The notes below the pieces were generated by a model. It was not told the origin of the DNA. It did not search any database and was given only the letters and a program-made list of their open reading frames with translations. Of a stretch of 64,000 bases of DNA, positions 46,106 through 55,368 are shown one piece after another. The stretch spans positions 186,001 through 250,000 of the forward strand of contig NZ_CP119145.1 of assembly GCF_029167625.1 (NCBI RefSeq). Reading direction: 5' to 3'. This DNA comes from Streptomyces sp. AM 4-1-1 (GTDB lineage: Bacteria; Actinomycetota; Actinomycetes; Streptomycetales; Streptomycetaceae). Position numbers and translations under genes: made by a program. Each line of letters opens with the position of its first letter. Position 1 is the stretch's first letter.

Positions 46106-47248
46106 ATGACCACCACACTCGAACGCCCCGTCGTCCGACGGGAACAGCCTCCGGCCCACGCGGCCGGTGTCCTCGACCTCACTGCGCAGGGACACGGCGT
46201 GCTCCGTACCGGCGACTGCCTGCCCACCCCGCACGACGTGCACGTGTCCGTCGCCCTCGTCCGCCGGCACTCCCTGCGCAAGGGCGATGTCGTCGAGGGC
46301 GCTTGCGACCGGCCCCTGACGCTGAGCACGGTCGAACGGGTCAACGGCCTTCCCCCGCAGGCCGTTCGGGACCGGCCGCACTTCCGTGACCTCACCCCGG
46401 TCCACCCCCGGGAACGGCTCCGGCTGGAGTCCGCGTCCAGAACCGCCGCGACCCGCCTCGTCGATCTGATCGCGCCGGTCGGCAAGGGGCAGCGCGGGCT
46501 GATCGTCGCACCGCCCCGGACGGGCAAGACGGTGCTGCTGCAGCAACTGGCCGCCTCGGTCGCCGCCAACCACCCCGAGAGCCATCTGATGGTCGTGCTG
46601 CTCGACGAACGCCCCGAGGAGGTCACGGACATGCGCAGATCGGTCCGTGGCGAGGTGTTCGCCTCGACCTTCGACCGGCCTGCGAAGGAACACATCGCGC
46701 TCGCCGACCTCGCCGTGGAGCGGGCCAGGCGGCTGGTCGAACAGGGCCGGGACGTCGTGATGCTGCTGGACTCGCTCACCCGGCTGTGCCGGGCGCACAA
46801 CAACGCCGCGTCGGCGGGCGGACGCACCCTGAGCGGTGGCGTCGACGCCGCCGCGCTGACCGGCCCCAAACGTCTCTTCGGTGCCGCGCGGGCGGCCGAG
46901 GAAGGCGGTTCGCTGACGATCCTCGCCACCGCGCTCGTGGAGACCGGCTCCCGCGCCGACGACTATTTCTTCGAAGAGCTGAAGGGCACCGGCAACATGG
47001 AGCTGCGTCTGGTCCGCGCCCTCGCGGAAAAGCGGATCTTCCCGGCCGTCGACATCATGTCCTCAGGCACCCGCCGTGATGAACTCCTCGTCCCGGCGGC
47101 GGAGTTGGCAGCCGTCCGGGGCCTGCGCCGCGCCCTGCACGGCAGGGACGGACAGACGGCGCTGGGGACGCTGCTGGAGAGAATCCGGCAGACACCCGAC
47201 AACGCCGCCTTCCTGCGCCAGGTCCACCGCACGGTCCCCGGCGCCTGA
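46106..47248 (+). CDS. Short paralogue of transcription termination factor Rho
   Basis: 380 residues, shorter than E. coli Rho (419) and far shorter than the usual actinobacterial Rho with its long N-terminal insert. Residues ~20-75 form a cold-shock RNA-binding domain (GHGVLRTGDCLPTPHDVHVS, RKGDVVEG). The motor has P-loop APPRTGKTVLLQ, LLDERPEEVTDMRR, Q-loop SLTRLCRAHN and R-loop GTGNMELRLVRALAEKRIFP, all intact. An active RNA helicase/terminator is therefore likely. AAAGGA lies 8 nt before ATG 46106. The N-terminal helix-bundle domain is missing. It may be a specialised second Rho; the main rho is presumably elsewhere. Confidence 0.88.
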   Translation: MTTTLERPVVRREQPPAHAAGVLDLTAQGHGVLRTGDCLPTPHDVHVSVALVRRHSLRKGDVVEGACDRPLTLSTVERVNGLPPQAVRDRPHFRDLTPVHPRERLRLESASRTAATRLVDLIAPVGKGQRGLIVAPPRTGKTVLLQQLAASVAANHPESHLMVVLLDERPEEVTDMRRSVRGEVFASTFDRPAKEHIALADLAVERARRLVEQGRDVVMLLDSLTRLCRAHNNAASAGGRTLSGGVDAAALTGPKRLFGAARAAEEGGSLTILATALVETGSRADDYFFEELKGTGNMELRLVRALAEKRIFPAVDIMSSGTRRDELLVPAAELAAVRGLRRALHGRDGQTALGTLLERIRQTPDNAAFLRQVHRTVPGA

Positions 47249-47260
47249 CCCCACCGCCCG

Positions 47261-48622
47261 TCAGTGCCGGGCGCTCATCGACGCGGTGTGCTCCCGCACC
47301 TGCTCCGGGGTGAGGTAGGCGTCGGTGTACTCGAAATCGCGCAGTGTGGCGGGCTTACGGGCCTGGAAACCGGTCCGCACGAAGGCGTCGCCCGCCACGG
47401 CGTTGAGCATCCAGTCGGTCAGGACCCGCGTCTTCGCGACGCTGGTCCGCAGCGCCGACCAGTGGTACCCGCGCGCCACCGCCTGCGCGGAGATGCCGTG
47501 CAGTTCGACACCGAGCGGCTTGGAGACGGCGTCCTTCCCCCCGAGGTCGACGACGAGCCCGAGGTCCCGGTGGGTGTACGGCTGCAACGGTGTTCCGCGC
47601 AGCGAGGCGATGACGTTGTCCGCCACCTTCCGTCCCTGGCGCATGGCGTGCTGCGCGGTGGGCGGGCAGACACTTCCGTCGCCCTTGACGAGGTCCGGAA
47701 CAGCCGCCGCGTCGCCCAGCGCGAACACCCCGTCGAACCCGGGCAGGGTCATCTCCGGTGTCACCGCGAGCCGGCCGCGTACCGTGTCCGCGCCGAGTGT
47801 GCCGACCAGCGGGCTCGCCGCGACACCCGCCGTCCAGATCAGGGTGCGGCAGGGCAGCACCCTGCCGTCGGTGAAGGTCACCTCTTCCGGGCCCGCCTTG
47901 GCGATGGACACCCCGAGCGACACCTCGACGCCCCGGTCGCGCAGGACCTTCAGAGCGCTCTCACCGAGCTTGTCCCCCAGCTCCGGCATCAGCTTCGGCG
48001 CGATGTCGATCAGATGCCACTTGATCAGCTTCGGATCGAGGCGCGGATAGTGCCGCAGGGCGCTGGTCGTGAGCCGCTGCAGACAGGCGGCAGTCTCCGT
48101 GCCCGCGTATCCGCCGCCGACGACCACGAACTGGAGCCGTGAGGCCCGCTCGGCCTCGTCGTGGCTGGCGTCCGCGAGATCGAGCTGGGCGATCACGTGG
48201 TCCCGGACGTAGGCTGCCTCGGCGAGCGTCTTCATGCCCCGGGCGTTCTCGACAAGACCCGGGATGTCGAACGTCCGGGTGATGCTGCCGGGCGAGAGCA
48301 CGATGTGGTCGTACGGCTCGTTGACGATCTCGTCGGTGATCTTGCGTACGACACAGACCTTCGCCCGGGTGTCCACCCCGATGGCGCCGCCCGGGATGAT
48401 GCGGGTGCGGTGGCGCCTGCTGCGGCGCAGCGAGACCGCGACCGACTGCGGGGTGAGCACGCCGGAGGCCACCTGGGGCAGAAGCGGCAGGTAGAGCTGG
48501 TACGAGAAAGGCGCGACCAGAGCGATGTCGGCCTCCCCCGGTCCGAGTTTGCGCTCCAGACGGCGCACGCACTCGACTCCGGCGAATCCGGCGCCCACTA
48601 CGAGAATCCTGGGTCGTGCCAC
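47261..48622 (-). CDS. ndh: Type II NADH dehydrogenase (NDH-2)
   Basis: 453 residues. Non-pumping flavoenzyme passing NADH electrons to menaquinone. FAD motif RILVVGAGFAGVECVRRL, NAD-binding FVVVGGGYAGTETAACL, and the C-terminal FAD segment FALGDAAAVPD followed by CPPTAQHAMRQGRKVADN. A C-terminal amphipathic region (SALRTSVAKTRVLTDWMLNAV) would attach it to the membrane. GTG 48622 with AAGGGA upstream. Convergent with the Rho paralogue, 12 bp between stops. Confidence 0.93.
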   Translation of the reverse strand: MARPRILVVGAGFAGVECVRRLERKLGPGEADIALVAPFSYQLYLPLLPQVASGVLTPQSVAVSLRRSRRHRTRIIPGGAIGVDTRAKVCVVRKITDEIVNEPYDHIVLSPGSITRTFDIPGLVENARGMKTLAEAAYVRDHVIAQLDLADASHDEAERASRLQFVVVGGGYAGTETAACLQRLTTSALRHYPRLDPKLIKWHLIDIAPKLMPELGDKLGESALKVLRDRGVEVSLGVSIAKAGPEEVTFTDGRVLPCRTLIWTAGVAASPLVGTLGADTVRGRLAVTPEMTLPGFDGVFALGDAAAVPDLVKGDGSVCPPTAQHAMRQGRKVADNVIASLRGTPLQPYTHRDLGLVVDLGGKDAVSKPLGVELHGISAQAVARGYHWSALRTSVAKTRVLTDWMLNAVAGDAFVRTGFQARKPATLRDFEYTDAYLTPEQVREHTASMSARH

Positions 48623-48825
48623 AGTGTTCGTCCCTTCTCGGGCTTGCACGGTCGTCTCTCCGCCTGCCCCGTCACACGCGTCCCTCACCCCCTCATCCTG
48701 ACCAGCCGTCCAGGAGTCCGCCCGCTGGGTACGGCAGAACGGGCGGCGGCTCCGGAGCACGGGCGGCACGGGCGGTGCGGGCCACCGCCCGTGCCGCGCC
48801 CGCCGCCCGGCGGTCACCGGACACG

Positions 48826-49197
48826 TCAGCGTGTCAGGCAGGTCAGCGCCGTACAGGTGCCGCTCGCGGCGCCGACCGCCAGTACGGCGCCCATGACGCA
48901 GCGGGCCCTGAGCCTGCGGTAGCGCTCCTCGTACTCGCCGCGCAGTTCCACGGCGCGGGCGCGGATTCGGATCAGCGTGGCCCGTGACGCGGCGACACGG
49001 TCCGCGACGTAGACGCGTTCCACGTCCTCGCGCTGGGCGGTGGTGAGCCAGGGCAGTGCCTCGGTGAAGCGGTCCGCCCGGACGCGCGCGTCGGTCAGCT
49101 CGGCGTTCCAGAGCAGGTGTCCTTCGAGCTGGGCCAGGCCGCGGACGGGGTCGTCGTCGGGTCTCACCCGCCCCCTCTCCCCGGGCCGGCGGCTCAT
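48826..49197 (-). CDS. Unknown small protein coupled to ctaD
   Basis: 123 residues. A helical charged domain (residues ~15-95) is followed by a C-terminal membrane segment ([22 protein letters not shown]). ATG 49197 overlaps the ctaD stop (ATGA), so it is probably translated together with oxidase subunit I. The family is not recognised. An assembly or accessory role for the oxidase is inferred from coupling only. Confidence 0.75.
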   Translation of the reverse strand: MSRRPGERGRVRPDDDPVRGLAQLEGHLLWNAELTDARVRADRFTEALPWLTTAQREDVERVYVADRVAASRATLIRIRARAVELRGEYEERYRRLRARCVMGAVLAVGAASGTCTALTCLTR

Positions 49198-50927
49198 GCC
49201 TGCTTGTCCCCGGGTGCCACCGTCACGGAGGCGCCGGGGTGGTTGACAGCGTCGTCGAGCAGCCGGACCGAGGGGTGGTGCAGGTCGAAGGCCGGGGACT
49301 CGGAGCGGATGCGCGGCAGGGTGACGAAGTTGTGCCGGGGCGGCGGGCAGGACGTCGCCCATTCGAGCGAACGGCCGTAGCCCCACGGGTCGTCGACCTC
49401 GATCTTCCTGCCGTACTTGGCGGTCTTCCACACGTTGTAGAAGAACGGGAGCATCGACAGTCCGAGCAGGAACGAGGAGATCGTCGAGATCGTGTTCAGC
49501 GCGGTGAATCCGTCGGCGGCCAGATAGTCCGCGTACCGACGCGGCATTCCCTCGGCGCCGAGCCAGTGCTGGACCAGGAACGTGCCGTGGAAACCCACGA
49601 ACAGCGTCCAGAAGGTGATCTTGCCCAGCCGTTCGTCCAGCATCTTGCCGGTGAACTTCGGCCACCAGAAGTGGAAGCCAGCGAACATCGCGAAGACCAC
49701 GGTGCCGAAGACGACGTAGTGGAAGTGCGCGACCACGAAGTACGAGTCCGAGACGTGGAAGTCCATCGGCGGCGAGGCCAGGATGACACCGGTCAGACCA
49801 CCGAAGAGGAAGGTGACCAGGAAGCCGATCGACCACAGCATGGGCGTCTCGAAGCTGAGCGAGCCCTTCCACATCGTGCCGATCCAGTTGAAGAACTTCA
49901 CCCCGGTGGGCACCGCGATGAGGAACGTCATGAAGGAGAAGAACGGCAGCAGCACCCCGCCGGTGACGTACATGTGGTGCGCCCACACCGTCACCGAGAG
50001 ACCGGCGATGGAGATGGTCGCGGCCACCAGACCGATGTAGCCGAAGATCGGTTTGCGGCTGAAGACCGGGATGATCTCACTGACGATGCCGAAGAACGGC
50101 AGGGCGATGATGTACACCTCCGGATGGCCGAAGAACCAGAAGAGGTGTTGCCAGAGCAGTGCGCCGCCGTTGGAGGCGTCGAAGATGTGTGCCCCGAACT
50201 TCCGGTCCGCCTCCAGCGCGAAGAGCGCGCCGGCCAGTACGGGGAAGGCGAGCAGGACCAGCACACCGGTCAGCAGGACGTTCCAGGTGAAGATCGGCAT
50301 GCGGAACATCGTCATCCCGGGCGCCCGCATGCAGACGATCGTGGTGATGAAGTTGACCGAACCGAGGATCGTACCGAAGCCGTTGAAGGTCAGACCCATG
50401 ATCCACAGGTCGGATCCGACCCCGGGCGAGTGCACCGAGTCGGTCAGCGGGGAGTAGGCGAACCAGCCGAAGTCGGCCGCCCCCTGCGGGGTCAGGAAAC
50501 CGGCCACCGCGATCAGCGAGCCGAAGAGGTACAGCCAGTACGCGAACATGTTCAGCCGAGGGAACGCCACGTCGGGCGCGCCGATCTGGAGCGGCATGAT
50601 CCAGTTCGCGAACCCGGCGAACAACGGCGTCGCGAACATCAGCAGCATGATCGTGCCGTGCATGGTGAACGCCTGGTTGTACTGCTCGTTCGACATGATC
50701 TGCGTGCCGGGTCTGGCGAGCTCGGCGCGCATGAGGAGCGCCATCACACCGCCGATGCAGAAGAACGCGAACGAGGTCGTCAGGTAGAGCGTGCCGATCG
50801 TCTTGTGGTCCGTGGTGGTCAGCCACCTGATCACGACGTTGCCCGGCTGTTTCGGGCGCAGCGGGAGTTCGTTCTCGTACTCCTCCCCCTCCGCCTCGTC
50901 CGCCCCTGCTTCACCCATCGTCGTCAC
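49194..50927 (-). CDS. ctaD: Cytochrome c oxidase subunit I (aa3-type), orphan copy
   Basis: 577 residues, twelve membrane helices. Haem and copper ligands are present: HGTIMLLMF (His of haem a), [16 protein letters not shown] (CuB His-Glu-x-x-Tyr cross-link motif), WAHHMYVTG (CuB His pair) and [12 protein letters not shown] (haem a3/a). The D-channel [20 protein letters not shown] is also kept. No ctaC, ctaE or bc1 genes are adjacent, so it must use subunits encoded elsewhere. GTG 50927 has AAGGAG 7 nt upstream. Confidence 0.95.
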   Translation of the reverse strand: MTTMGEAGADEAEGEEYENELPLRPKQPGNVVIRWLTTTDHKTIGTLYLTTSFAFFCIGGVMALLMRAELARPGTQIMSNEQYNQAFTMHGTIMLLMFATPLFAGFANWIMPLQIGAPDVAFPRLNMFAYWLYLFGSLIAVAGFLTPQGAADFGWFAYSPLTDSVHSPGVGSDLWIMGLTFNGFGTILGSVNFITTIVCMRAPGMTMFRMPIFTWNVLLTGVLVLLAFPVLAGALFALEADRKFGAHIFDASNGGALLWQHLFWFFGHPEVYIIALPFFGIVSEIIPVFSRKPIFGYIGLVAATISIAGLSVTVWAHHMYVTGGVLLPFFSFMTFLIAVPTGVKFFNWIGTMWKGSLSFETPMLWSIGFLVTFLFGGLTGVILASPPMDFHVSDSYFVVAHFHYVVFGTVVFAMFAGFHFWWPKFTGKMLDERLGKITFWTLFVGFHGTFLVQHWLGAEGMPRRYADYLAADGFTALNTISTISSFLLGLSMLPFFYNVWKTAKYGRKIEVDDPWGYGRSLEWATSCPPPRHNFVTLPRIRSESPAFDLHHPSVRLLDDAVNHPGASVTVAPGDKQA

Positions 50928-51038
50928 TGCGACGCTCCTTCGCTTGTCTTTCGCGGGATTCGGTGTCCGCACCGCGTCCGTTCGGACGGCCGACGGGTTC
51001 CTCCGGCGCTCCGCGCCGGTCCCCTTCCGGCAGCAAAG

Positions 51039-51073
51039 CAGCCGCCGGGCCGTGTTGTACGGCCCGGCGGCTG
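51039..51073. terminator. Strong hairpin between the Cys-rich protein gene and ctaD
   Basis: Perfect 15-bp stem (51039-51053 and 51059-51073) with loop GTTGT. It isolates ctaD from transcription coming from the right. The gap 50928-51451 otherwise holds nothing that I can support as a gene. Confidence 0.85.
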
Positions 51074-51451
51074 TCGTCGTGCGACTTTCACTCGACAGGA
51101 CGTCGAGGGTGTCCGCGGTCAGGTGGCCGCCAGTCCCGGTCGGGGCGGGGCGGGAGGCGCGGACCGAGGGGTGGACCCCGGCCGCCACGGCCCCGGCCGT
51201 GCCCGCGACGACCGCCCCGGGCAGGACGACGGCCGGCTCTGGTACGTGGCGTATCCGAAGGTCGCCGAGATCCCGATCAGCGTGCCCACCGCGCGCCGAT
51301 GGCCGACAGGGCCGCCGGCCGGGGCGCGGCCCTTTTCACGCCGTCCCCCGGCCGGGTGGCCTCCGGTCCGTCGGGTGGGCCCGTGCACGCCCTCGACGAG
51401 CGAAGGTGCGGGCGCAGGCCGGGGCGACGGGGCAGTCGCTGCCGCGCCCGG

Positions 51452-52222
51452 TCAGTGGGACCCGCGCTGCCGGGGCGGTGAGCCGGTCCCGGGGCTCTTG
51501 CGGGCGCCGCGGTTGGCGAGCAGCGCCCGTCTGATCCCGGCCGCGGCGGTCCTGGCGTGCTCGGACGTCGCGGTGTTCTCCGCCACCGAGGGGACGAACC
51601 GGTGCAGGGGCCGGCGGCAGTGACCGCAGGCGGTGCCGGTGGTGACGAGATAGCCGTCCTCGCACGGCGGGTTCTGGCAGTGGCCGGGACGCAGCAGCTG
51701 TTCGGCGATGTCCTGGGCGGTCCAGCGGCGCCTGCCGTCCTCGTCCTTCTCGTACAGCGCGTGGGCCCACCGGGTGTTCCAGCGGCGCTCCAGGCGGTCC
51801 AGCAGCTGATCGGCGCTGCGATGGGACAGCTCCTGGTGGATCAGCTCGTGAAGGGTGTGCGGGATGCGGTGGGAGAACGCCTGTGTCAAGGGCTGCGGCA
51901 GGGCCTGAAGGATGTACGCGACCGGATCGCCGGCCGCTCGTTCGCGCCATTTGCGGCACGGGCACGCTCCGTCGAACGGGAGCTGGGCGTGGCAGCGCCC
52001 GCACAGTCCGCGGCATTCGGCGCACAGTCCGTCGTTCAGTCCGTCCACGTGGGGTGCGGGAGCCCTGCCGCAGTCGCGGCAGCAGGCGGCGCACGGACCA
52101 CAGAGCCGTTCGGTTCCGGACCTGGTCGTCCAGGAACGCTGCTGGCACCGGCAGCAGAGGGCTGTGTTGCAGTACTCGTGGTGGGCGGCGCCCGACTGCC
52201 GTCCGAGGGGAGGAAGCGACAT
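51452..52222 (-). CDS. Cys-rich zinc-ribbon-like protein of unknown function
   Basis: 256 residues. The first ~90 contain about 15 cysteines in CxxC-type pairs (LCCRC, LCGPCAACCRDC, LCAECRGLCGRC, ACPC), suggesting two or more zinc ribbons. A helical middle (VAYILQALPQPLTQAF...LHELIHQEL) and a further CxxC pair set (GHCQNPPC, ACGHC at ~185-205) follow. A basic tail ends it. I do not recognise the family. It could bind nucleic acid or act as a scaffold. It is divergent from two small overlapping ORFs. Confidence 0.7.
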   Translation of the reverse strand: MSLPPLGRQSGAAHHEYCNTALCCRCQQRSWTTRSGTERLCGPCAACCRDCGRAPAPHVDGLNDGLCAECRGLCGRCHAQLPFDGACPCRKWRERAAGDPVAYILQALPQPLTQAFSHRIPHTLHELIHQELSHRSADQLLDRLERRWNTRWAHALYEKDEDGRRRWTAQDIAEQLLRPGHCQNPPCEDGYLVTTGTACGHCRRPLHRFVPSVAENTATSEHARTAAAGIRRALLANRGARKSPGTGSPPRQRGSH

Positions 52223-52284
52223 GGCTGCGTTCTCCAGGATCGTGGCGGACCGGGGGTACCCACGATTTCACGAACGGCGGCGAG

Positions 52285-52437
52285 GTGACGACCACCGACA
52301 CCGGACACCCGGCCGTCGGGCACGGGTCCGGCCGCATCACCGTGAACACCGTCACCGGAACGGCCCCGACGGACCCGCTCGTGGCCGAGACGCTGGACAA
52401 GGACCTTCAGCGGCGCCTGTCCTCCCCCGGTCCATGA
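52285..52437 (+). CDS. Small ORF (50 residues), first of an overlapping pair
   Basis: GTG start after GGCGGCGAG; composition and third-codon GC bias are those of real Streptomyces coding DNA. The product is hydrophilic, Thr/Gly-rich at the N-terminus and has a helical C-terminus (LVAETLDKDLQRRLS). No family recognised. The stop overlaps the next ORF (ATGA). It is divergent from the Cys-rich protein gene. Confidence 0.45.
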   Translation: MTTTDTGHPAVGHGSGRITVNTVTGTAPTDPLVAETLDKDLQRRLSSPGP

Positions 52438-52595
52438 TCGACGGCGGCAGGCGGCGCGGGTCCATCGGCTCGTCCTCGGACGCGCAAGGGCAGGCGGAGG
52501 GGGCGGTGGCCGCCGTGGTCACCGCGTCGGTGGGCGGTGATCCGGCGGTGGTCGTGGCAGCGGCCTCGGAGGCGTACGACTACCGGAAGGTGTAG
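52434..52595 (+). CDS. Small ORF (53 residues), second of an overlapping pair
   Basis: Starts MIDGGRRRGSIGSSS, then an Ala/Val-rich stretch (AEGAVAAVVTASVGGDPAVVVAAA) and ends SEAYDYRKV. Strong third-codon GC bias. ATG overlaps the previous stop. There are no cysteines and no clear signal peptide; the Ala/Val segment could be a helix but is weak as a membrane span. Unknown; a short peptide factor or remnant are both possible. Confidence 0.45.
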   Translation: MIDGGRRRGSIGSSSDAQGQAEGAVAAVVTASVGGDPAVVVAAASEAYDYRKV

Positions 52596-52653
52596 CGCGT
52601 CGGACGGGCCGTGACCCTGCCGGTGCCACGGCCCGCTCCCTCCGCCGGTGTCC

Positions 52654-52692
52654 GGTGGTGGCGGTCGGTGGTGGCGGTCGGTGGTGGCGGTC
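52654..52692. repeat. Three perfect tandem 13-bp repeats
   Basis: GGTGGTGGCGGTC at 52654, 52667 and 52680, with four bases of a fourth copy, 25 bp upstream of the NUDIX start. Confidence 0.85.
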
Positions 52693-52720
52693 GGTGTTTC
52701 CCGCGCGCAGGCTTGACGGC

Positions 52721-53209
52721 ATGTCGACAGGCAGGCGCAGCGCGGGGCTTCTTCTCTTCCGGTCCGGGACGAGAGGCGCGGAGGTGTTGATCGGGCACAT
52801 GGGTGGCCCGTTCTGGGCGGGGCGCGAGGCCGCCGCCTGGTCGATCCCGAAGGGCGGTTACGGGCCGGACGAGGAGCCCGCCTCGGCCGCCCGCCGGGAG
52901 TTCGAGGAGGAGCTGGGGCTGCCGGTGCCGGACGGCGCGTGGGTACCGCTCGGCGAGGCCCGGCAGCCCAGCGGCAAGCTGGTGACCGTGTGGGCGGTGG
53001 CCGCCGACCTCGATGTGTCGAAGGCGGTTCCCGGGACGTTCGGCATGGAGTGGCCGAAGGGTTCCGGTGAATGGCGGGAGTTCCCGGAGATCGACCGGTT
53101 CGCCTGGTGCACCCCGGAGGAGGCCGAGGAGCGCCTGGTCCGTGGCCAGCGCGTCTTCGTCGAGCGCCTGATCGGCCACGTCGAAGGCGAGGGCGCGTCC
53201 TCGGCGTAG
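52721..53209 (+). CDS. NUDIX hydrolase
   Basis: 162 residues. The Nudix box GGYGPDEEPASAARREFEEE followed by LGL fits G-x5-E-x7-R-E-U-x-E-E-x-G-U. The N-terminus STGRRSAGLLLFR and the GHMGGPFWAGREAAAWSIPKGG part resemble small ADP-ribose or (d)NTP pyrophosphatases of actinobacteria. The substrate is unknown. ATG 52721; a longer in-frame start at 52655 would translate the tandem repeats and is rejected. Confidence 0.88.
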   Translation: MSTGRRSAGLLLFRSGTRGAEVLIGHMGGPFWAGREAAAWSIPKGGYGPDEEPASAARREFEEELGLPVPDGAWVPLGEARQPSGKLVTVWAVAADLDVSKAVPGTFGMEWPKGSGEWREFPEIDRFAWCTPEEAEERLVRGQRVFVERLIGHVEGEGASSA

Positions 53210-53371
53210 CGTCGTCCGGCTCCGGCCTGGGCGACATGCCATGTGGGCGGGGAGTTCCCGCGGTGGCGCGGAAGGAGCGACCGACCACGGCCTCCCGGGA
53301 GTGCGCGGTCCAGGGAACCGGCGGGGCGGCGAACCCACGCGCCCCGGTCCGACGGCCCACAGCCACAGCCA

Positions 53372-53387
53372 CCGTACGGCCGTACGG
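53372..53387. repeat. 16-bp perfect palindrome in a convergent gap
   Basis: CCGTACGGCCGTACGG lies between the NUDIX and alcohol dehydrogenase stops. It could help to terminate from both sides. Confidence 0.5.
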
Positions 53388-53445
53388 ACCGGCGCTCCAC
53401 GGCGTCGGCCCGTACGGAAGGGGAGGCGGATCGCGGGGAGGCGGA

Positions 53446-54486
53446 TCAGCCGTTGGGCAGGATGACCGCGCGCCCGTTGATCTTCCCGGCGTGCAGTCGC
53501 TCGTACGCCTTCGGCGCCTCGTCGAGCGAGTACGTCTCCACGTGCACGTCGACCACTCCGGCATGCGCCAGATCGAGCACCTCGGTCAGCTCGCTGCGGG
53601 AGCCCCAGTAGGGCGCCGTCACCGTGACACCGTAGGCCAGGCTGCCGAATCCGACAGGCAGTTCACCGCCCCCGATGCCGACGATCGTGACGTCGCCGTC
53701 GATCGCGGCCGCGGCCCCGGCCGTGCGCACGGTGGGAGGCGCGCCGACGAAGTCGAGGACGACCTCCGCCCCGATGCCTCCGGTGAGCTCGCGGACCCTG
53801 GCCGCCGCGTGCTCGTCGGAGAGCACGGTCTCGTGGGCGCCGACGCTGCGGGCCAGGGCGAGCTTGTCCTCACTGACGTCGAGGGCCACGACCCGGACGG
53901 CCGTCATGGCACGCAGCAACTGGATCGCCACATGGCCGAGGCCACCGGTGCCGATGACGACGGCGGTGGCCCCGGGCACCAGCTTGGGCATGGACCGCTT
54001 GATCGCGTGGTACGGGGTGAGCCCGGCGTCCGTCAGCGGTGCGGTCCTCACCGGGTCGAGGTCACCGATCGGGACCAGGTGACGCGGGTCGTCGACGATC
54101 ATGTACTCGGCCATGGCGCCGGGGGCGCCGAGTCCGGGCGGGTTGATGCCGAGTTCCTTGGCACGCAGACAGTAGTTCTCCTTGCCCTGGGCGCACTTGA
54201 CGCACGTACCGCATCCCCAGGGGCCGTACACGGCGACCGGGTCGCCGGTCGAGAAGCCGGTGGCTCCGTCCCCCAGCGCGGCCACGGTGCCGACGCCCTC
54301 GTGCCCGAGGGTGAGCGGCAGCGGGAAGGGGAGCTGCTCCGCGGACCAGCTCATCACGGCGACATCGGAGTGGCAGACGCCTGCGGCGGCGACCTTCAGC
54401 AGCACCTGTCCTGGTCCCGGCTCGGGATCGGGAACGGTGACCACCTCGGGTGCGGCGCCGATGCTGCGGTACTGGACGGCTTTCAT
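53446..54486 (-). CDS. Zinc-dependent alcohol dehydrogenase (medium-chain)
   Basis: 346 residues. Catalytic zinc ligands are in GVCHSD and GHEGVGTV. The structural zinc loop is CGTCVKCAQGKENYC. The Rossmann motif GTGGLGHVAIQLL precedes VVALDVSEDKL, where the Asp favours NAD over NADP. The upstream gap (54487-54831) has GAAGGA near the start and no other gene I can support. Substrate unknown. Confidence 0.93.
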   Translation of the reverse strand: MKAVQYRSIGAAPEVVTVPDPEPGPGQVLLKVAAAGVCHSDVAVMSWSAEQLPFPLPLTLGHEGVGTVAALGDGATGFSTGDPVAVYGPWGCGTCVKCAQGKENYCLRAKELGINPPGLGAPGAMAEYMIVDDPRHLVPIGDLDPVRTAPLTDAGLTPYHAIKRSMPKLVPGATAVVIGTGGLGHVAIQLLRAMTAVRVVALDVSEDKLALARSVGAHETVLSDEHAAARVRELTGGIGAEVVLDFVGAPPTVRTAGAAAAIDGDVTIVGIGGGELPVGFGSLAYGVTVTAPYWGSRSELTEVLDLAHAGVVDVHVETYSLDEAPKAYERLHAGKINGRAVILPNG

Positions 54487-54831
54487 GGGATCGACCTCGG
54501 TCCTTCTGTAGTTTCTCTGCCCCCGAGCTGCGGTTCCTCCGCTCCCGAGTCCCCGTTTCCCCGGACTTGATACCTTTTGGCCGCCCTTCGGTCACTTTCG
54601 CTCGGGTGACGGGCCGGTTTCTCCCGTACGGCGCTCAGCGGCGGGGGCGAACGCAGCCGCTTCCCCGCCGTCGCGATGAGCACGCGAGCCGTCGGCGAAG
54701 CGGCGGATCCGTTCCCGAGCCGCCCCGGACGACTGTTCTGAGCCAGGGCGGGAACTCGAACAGCTCACCAAGAGCGGCGCTGCCGCGGCACCCCGCCGCC
54801 GCACGCCGCCGACCGGCTGGAGAGAGAAAAC

Positions 54832-55014
54832 ATGCTGGGAATCGCAGCGGCAGTGTTCTTCGGGATCGCCTTCGTCATCAACGCGACGGAGACCTCGACG
54901 TCCATCCTGTTCAGCCCCACGAGCCTGATGCTGTTCGGTCTGGTCCTTCTCGCGCTTCAGGTGAGCGGCATCGGCGCCGCCCTCCCCGCGCGTGGACGTG
55001 GTCGCCGACGCTGA
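54832..55014 (+). CDS. Small two-helix membrane protein
   Basis: 60 residues: MLGIAAAVFFGIAFVIN, then LMLFGLVLLALQVSGIG, with a basic tail GRGRRR. GGAGAG precedes ATG. It resembles short conserved membrane proteins of Streptomyces of unknown role. The gap 55015-55368 after it has no gene; it contains a short palindrome GGACAGGGCTGTCC (55085-55098). Confidence 0.65.
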   Translation: MLGIAAAVFFGIAFVINATETSTSILFSPTSLMLFGLVLLALQVSGIGAALPARGRGRRR

Positions 55015-55368
55015 CGGCCGAAGGCGCGGACCGCGGGGGGTGGACGCCTCGTCCGACCGTCGAGAACCACTCAACTACCGCCCGGGACAGGGCTGTCCGA
55101 TCCCATTCAGGTGATCCCTGTGGCACTCTGGTTCCGGCCGTCCCACCGGGCTCCCCCGTACCGGTGGGGCGGTTTCGGGTGTTCCGCGCTCTCCCCCGGT
55201 CCCCCTTCCCGTTCTCTCCGTTCGGCCTCCCGGAGTGACGGACCCTCACCTCGCATATCGGTCGCATCCTCGCTGTGACGTGATCAACTTCCCCGAACAC
55301 GCATACGCGCTTCCCCCGGGGGCAGGCGAACACACCTCATGGCCCATAACCCAGGGGAGCGTGACCAG

